32,193 nucleotides of DNA, from positions 1 through 32,193 of the forward strand of contig QCDK01000011.1 in NCBI GenBank assembly GCA_003278765.1. The letters run 5' to 3'. A program made the translations under genes and the position numbers. Below are positions 28,323 through 32,193 of the stretch, piece by piece (within the stretch, counting starts at the first letter, position 1; each line of letters opens with the position of its first letter). A model generated the notes under the pieces. That model did no database searches. It had not been told where the DNA came from and saw only the letters and a list, made by a program, of their open reading frames with translations. Source of the DNA: Prochlorococcus sp. AG-355-G23. GTDB taxonomy: Bacteria; Cyanobacteriota; Cyanobacteriia; PCC-6307; Cyanobiaceae.

Positions 28323-29324
28323 GGTTTGTGTTGGGAATGCAAACTCTATATTATTAACCGCAAATTCCTCAATAATTCTTAAATTTATAGATTGTTGAGC
28401 TTCCATTGCGGCGAGATAATTATTTGTTGGGATGTAATAAACAAGTTCGAAATTAAGACTGAAGTCGCCGAAATCTGTGAAATGACATCTATCAAAAGAC
28501 GCATCTTTTGTCTCTTCAACTATTTTTTTAATTATTATTGGAATCAATTTCATAAGTTTTGGAGAGGTTTCATAAACAACTCCCAATTTATGCACTAACC
28601 TTCTTTTTTCCATTTGTGCGTAATTTGAAATTATTCCATTTGTTAGGGCGCTATTGCTCATTACTATTACTTCTCCATTAATACTTCTTATCCTTGATGA
28701 TCGTACTCCTACTCTCTCAACCATTCCGAGGACTCCATCAGATTTTATAAACTCACCTTTTTGAAAAGGTTTATCAAGCAAAATTGTTATATATTCAAAA
28801 AACTCCTGAACTGGATCTTTCAGAGCTAATCCTGCTCCAATTCCTCCTGCACTTAGTAAAGCCCAAATAGCAGTCATTTGAACACCTATATTTTGTAAGA
28901 AAAATATTGAGCCAATGGTCCAAGTTAATGCTTTTATCAATGGAGTTAGTGAAGATACCATTGAACTAATTGAGGAATCATTAATTTTCGAGGTCGATTC
29001 TGTTAAAGATCTTATTAAAACTTTATTGAGAGCTTTTATAATGATAATTAATATAAATAATTTCAAAATATTCAATAAGACAGAGATGAAAGTTATTTCA
29101 TCAGCAAAAAAGTAGTCAATTGAAAAATAAAATGAGAGGAGGAACCCTATAGGTTTTATAATTCCAGAGATTACCTCAAAAATAAAATCATCAAAATTTG
29201 TTTTTGTTCTTTTGGAAATCTTTTTAAAAAATGTTTTTGAAAGTTTAGAAATTATTATGGACAATAAAGTTCCAATAAAAAAAATAGATATTGCCAGAAG
29301 GAAGTTTTCAGTAACAAATTTCAT
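28293..29324 (-). CDS. MscS-family mechanosensitive channel
   Basis: The protein opens as a pressure-relief channel in the plasma membrane under hypo-osmotic stress. It has about four membrane segments in its first half, ending in the pore helix region ALLSAGGIGAGLALKDPVQEF, followed by the beta domain with GEFIKSDGVLGMVERVGVRSSRIRSINGE and IVMSNSALTNGIISNYA. The ATG at 29324 is preferred over a TTG two codons upstream, giving 343 aa. The 3' end overlaps the Por-like gene. Confidence 0.9.
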   Translation of the reverse strand: MKFVTENFLLAISIFFIGTLLSIIISKLSKTFFKKISKRTKTNFDDFIFEVISGIIKPIGFLLSFYFSIDYFFADEITFISVLLNILKLFILIIIIKALNKVLIRSLTESTSKINDSSISSMVSSLTPLIKALTWTIGSIFFLQNIGVQMTAIWALLSAGGIGAGLALKDPVQEFFEYITILLDKPFQKGEFIKSDGVLGMVERVGVRSSRIRSINGEVIVMSNSALTNGIISNYAQMEKRRLVHKLGVVYETSPKLMKLIPIIIKKIVEETKDASFDRCHFTDFGDFSLNFELVYYIPTNNYLAAMEAQQSINLRIIEEFAVNNIEFAFPTQTLNIESNKAK

Positions 29325-29402
29325 ATTCAAATAAACCCTAAAAATTTATCTCTAATAAAATTTTAAATTATCTCTAAACAACAATCCAGTATTAATTTTT
29401 CT

Positions 29403-29972
29403 TTAACTCAGTATTATATTTCTAATTTCTTTAAATTCTTTTCTATCCGCAGTTTTGCATAATTCAAAAATTATTGATTCAGTTGTTGTTATGAACGCCC
29501 CACTCTGAGTCATTCTTTGTAATGCTATTTCATGATCTGCTCTATTTTTACTTCCCATGGCATCCGATATGAGAATGACTTCAAATCCTTTTTGTAAACT
29601 ATCTAAGACTGTTTGTTGAATACAAATATGCGTTTCGATCCCACAAACTATTAAATTAGTAATTTTCTTATCTTTAAGTTCTTTTAAAAATTCTTCTAAT
29701 TTAGCTAGGCTGAATTCCATTTTTTCAAATTTTCTAAATCCTGCTATGGGTGTTAATTCAGGTATCGTTACCCCTAATTTAAGTGGGTTCTGTTCAGATA
29801 CAAATATGTTTTCTTCTAAAATTTGGTAAGCATTTATTAGCTTTTTGATATTTTTGATTATTAAATCCTTATCAAAAATTGGCCTTATTATTTTTTCCTG
29901 AATATCAATAATTAGCAGGGCGTTTACTTTCAATGATAATTTATTAGAAGAGATTCCTTGATCATTCATCAT
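29403..29972 (-). CDS. Isochorismatase-family cysteine hydrolase
   Basis: The 189-aa protein has the full Asp-Lys-Cys triad of this family: Asp23 in LLIIDIQEK, Lys84 in KFEKMEFS, and Cys117 in VCGIETHICIQQT, with the cis-peptide GIE. Members hydrolyse vinyl-ether or amide bonds (isochorismate, nicotinamide, biuret and others), so the substrate here is open. Two adjacent ATGs at 29972 and 29969 are both possible. It diverges from the fur gene across 116 bp. Confidence 0.86.
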   Translation of the reverse strand: MMNDQGISSNKLSLKVNALLIIDIQEKIIRPIFDKDLIIKNIKKLINAYQILEENIFVSEQNPLKLGVTIPELTPIAGFRKFEKMEFSLAKLEEFLKELKDKKITNLIVCGIETHICIQQTVLDSLQKGFEVILISDAMGSKNRADHEIALQRMTQSGAFITTTESIIFELCKTADRKEFKEIRNIILS

Positions 29973-30088
29973 TTATATATAAAGATATATTTTACATAAT
30001 ATTTTCAAGAACTTTAGTAAACATTTTAAATTAATAAGTTGTTTTACTCTCATCAAGAGTTATTATTGAGAATAGCCATGGATTAATT

Positions 30089-30541
30089 TTGTCATTATCC
30101 TCGCAATACAATATTATTACATCCCCTCTTGGTGATGGTTTACATAAAGATGGAAAGAGGTTAACTCCTCAGAGGCTAAAGGTTCTTAATTTATTTGAAA
30201 ATATTGGCTCTGGAAAGCATCTTAGTGCTGAAGAGGTTCATGAAAAGTTAGTTAAAACAAGCTCCAAAGTTTCCCTAGCAACAATTTATAGAACTTTAAG
30301 GCTTTTAGTTCAAATGGGTTTGCTTCATGAATTAGAACTCAGTGAGGGTGGACACAGATATGAATTGCTTAGTAACGACACACCGGACCATCATCATTTG
30401 ATTTGTATTAGGTGTGGAAGAACAGAAGAATTCGAAAATGACGAAGTTTTAGAGGCAGGCAAAGTCGCAGCTAAAGTTAATGGTTTTAAACTAATTGAAT
30501 CCTCTTTAAATGTAAGAGCTATTTGTCCTAATTGCATTTAG
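30089..30541 (+). CDS. fur: Fur-family metalloregulator
   Basis: The 150-aa repressor has an N-terminal winged helix (HLSAEEVHEKL, SLATIYRTLRLLVQMG) and a C-terminal dimer domain with the HHH of DHHHLICIRCG, Cys106-x2-Cys109 and Cys146-x2-Cys149, a Zn-binding arrangement typical of Fur/PerR/Zur. Which metal it senses cannot be read from this; cyanobacteria usually have several paralogues, so fur is used in the family sense. The start is a TTG at 30089; an in-frame ATG upstream is followed by TAA and cannot be used. The ArsS-like gene converges seven bases downstream. Confidence 0.9.
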   Translation: MSLSSQYNIITSPLGDGLHKDGKRLTPQRLKVLNLFENIGSGKHLSAEEVHEKLVKTSSKVSLATIYRTLRLLVQMGLLHELELSEGGHRYELLSNDTPDHHHLICIRCGRTEEFENDEVLEAGKVAAKVNGFKLIESSLNVRAICPNCI

Positions 30542-30547
30542 CAGTTT

Positions 30548-31480
30548 TTAACTTAAAGTCCCTCCACAACTTGACCCTGCACCTGCAGTGCAAGCAAAAC
30601 AATGTTCTTTTACAGCTACCCCATAGTCAAAAGTATATGATTCATCCAATAGATCAAAAAGTGTCTTTGGCCCTTTATTCTCTCGGAAATTGATCTGTTG
30701 GTTAAAGTCACAATCATAAATTTCTCCTAACCAATTTACGCTAATTGTTTTTTTACACATAAGATTTTCTAAATTATTTTCATTAAAATTTTCTTTTAGT
30801 AATTTGTAATAAGTATTTAGTTTCCCTTCTCTTCTTAGAGATTCTTCATATCTATTTATTGGCATATTAGTTATTGTGTATAAGTTATTAAAAACAATAT
30901 TGTATTTTTCGAATAGTATTTTTTTATATTCTTTTTCCAATATTTCCTGGGAAGGAGGAAGAATAGGGCTTACAGGATTGTAAACAAGATTTAATTGCAA
31001 TCCAGTTTCTTTCTTTCCATAGCCTAAATCATTAAGAATTTTTATAGCATTAATACTTTTTTCAAAAACCCCAAGACCCCTTTGAATCTCAACATTATCT
31101 TTTTCATAACATGGTAGCGAAGCAGTAACTATTACTTTATTCTTTGCAAGAAATTGAGGAAGATCTTCATAACCTTCTTCAAAGAAAATTGTTAAATTGC
31201 ATCTATCAATAATATCAACTTGTTTTGTGCTCAAACTAGCTATTAGGTTTTTAAATTCTGGGTGAAGTTCTGGCGCGCCACCTGTTATATCTAAAGTCTT
31301 GATTTTGTACTTATCAATTATTTTTGGAATGAGAGATATTATTTCATTGGACATCTTTTCAGTCCTTAGAGGACTTGAATTAACATGACAATGCTTACAA
31401 GTCTGATTGCATTTATAACCTATATTGATTTGCAATGTTTCTATAGGTTCTTTATGTATTGAGGGGAATTTTTCTTTCAT
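30548..31480 (-). CDS. arsS: ArsS-like radical SAM protein
   Basis: The 310-aa protein has the radical SAM cluster site CNQTCKHC (24-31), the SAM-binding GGAPELHP (67-74) and a C-terminal extension with a Cys pair and tail CFACTAGAGSSCGG (Cys294, 297, 305), which looks like the ArsS family (DUF3641-type C-terminus) involved in arsenosugar synthesis. A second Cys set, LMCKKTISVNWLGEIYDCDFNQ-type sequence, precedes it. No arsM or ars genes lie next to it here. Function in this organism is inferred; related SPASM-type proteins could look alike. Confidence 0.78.
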   Translation of the reverse strand: MKEKFPSIHKEPIETLQINIGYKCNQTCKHCHVNSSPLRTEKMSNEIISLIPKIIDKYKIKTLDITGGAPELHPEFKNLIASLSTKQVDIIDRCNLTIFFEEGYEDLPQFLAKNKVIVTASLPCYEKDNVEIQRGLGVFEKSINAIKILNDLGYGKKETGLQLNLVYNPVSPILPPSQEILEKEYKKILFEKYNIVFNNLYTITNMPINRYEESLRREGKLNTYYKLLKENFNENNLENLMCKKTISVNWLGEIYDCDFNQQINFRENKGPKTLFDLLDESYTFDYGVAVKEHCFACTAGAGSSCGGTLS

Positions 31481-31520
31481 AAATCTATTATTTATAAATT
31501 GTCATTTGAAAATTCAAAAG

Positions 31521-32193
<673 letters not shown>

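Noticed and set aside
30000..30088. Fur box upstream of fur for autoregulation
   Set aside because: The AT-rich gap has only loose partial matches and no convincing 19-bp palindrome.

Overview
This AT-rich, tightly packed window comes from a high-light-type Prochlorococcus, or a very close picocyanobacterial relative. The strongest evidence is a single Pcb chlorophyll-binding antenna gene followed by the order GltS-like carrier, 85-aa protein, GST-like protein, membrane GIY-YIG protein, SDR, lycopene cyclase, Por-like SDR. I recall this order from Prochlorococcus genomes. Intergenic gaps are very short, TTG starts are frequent, and several convergent genes share stop codons. I see no tRNA, rRNA, CRISPR array, insertion sequence or prophage.

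Layout. 1-1994: menD 5' part (minus strand), lepB, then an in-frame fusion of a DUF760 protein to the MenD C-terminus. 2030-5760: menB, glgA, murF (plus). 5762-9372: aroA, an MnmD-like methyltransferase, glmU (minus). 9500-13967: comB, nitrilase, amidase, murI and sds (plus), very tightly spaced. 14062-18113: acs (plus), DUF1350 (minus), a DEDDh exonuclease (plus) and a Gly-repeat/DUF3721 protein (minus). 18212-20672: hisS with small genes behind it, including a 58-aa minus-strand ORF. 21001-25101: pcb with a clear terminator, GltS-like carrier, 85-aa protein, GST-like protein, membrane GIY-YIG protein. 25098-30541: SDR and lycopene cyclase (minus), Por-like SDR (plus), MscS channel and isochorismatase-type hydrolase (minus), Fur regulator (plus). 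30548-32193: ArsS-like radical SAM protein and fragments of a StpA-like phosphatase and MetY (minus).

The functions are mostly core: phylloquinone (menD, menB), plastoquinone side chain (sds), carotenoids (crtL) and light harvesting (pcb); wall synthesis and recycling (murF, glmU, murI, amidase); glycogen, acetate and shikimate metabolism; translation (hisS, MnmD-like).

The most striking features are the two ends. On the left, menD is split into oppositely oriented pieces and its 3' half is fused to a truncated DUF760 gene, as an inversion or an inverted chimera would produce. On the right, the 5' part of metY runs directly into the 3' part of a sugar-phosphatase gene, as a deletion or direct chimera would produce. 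Either both ends are rearranged or, perhaps more likely, they are amplification or assembly junctions. Of the internal genes, the least explained are the pentapeptide-like glycine-repeat protein with a DUF3721 tail, the membrane-anchored GIY-YIG protein, the exonuclease with a small C-terminal extension, and the small-protein cluster behind hisS.
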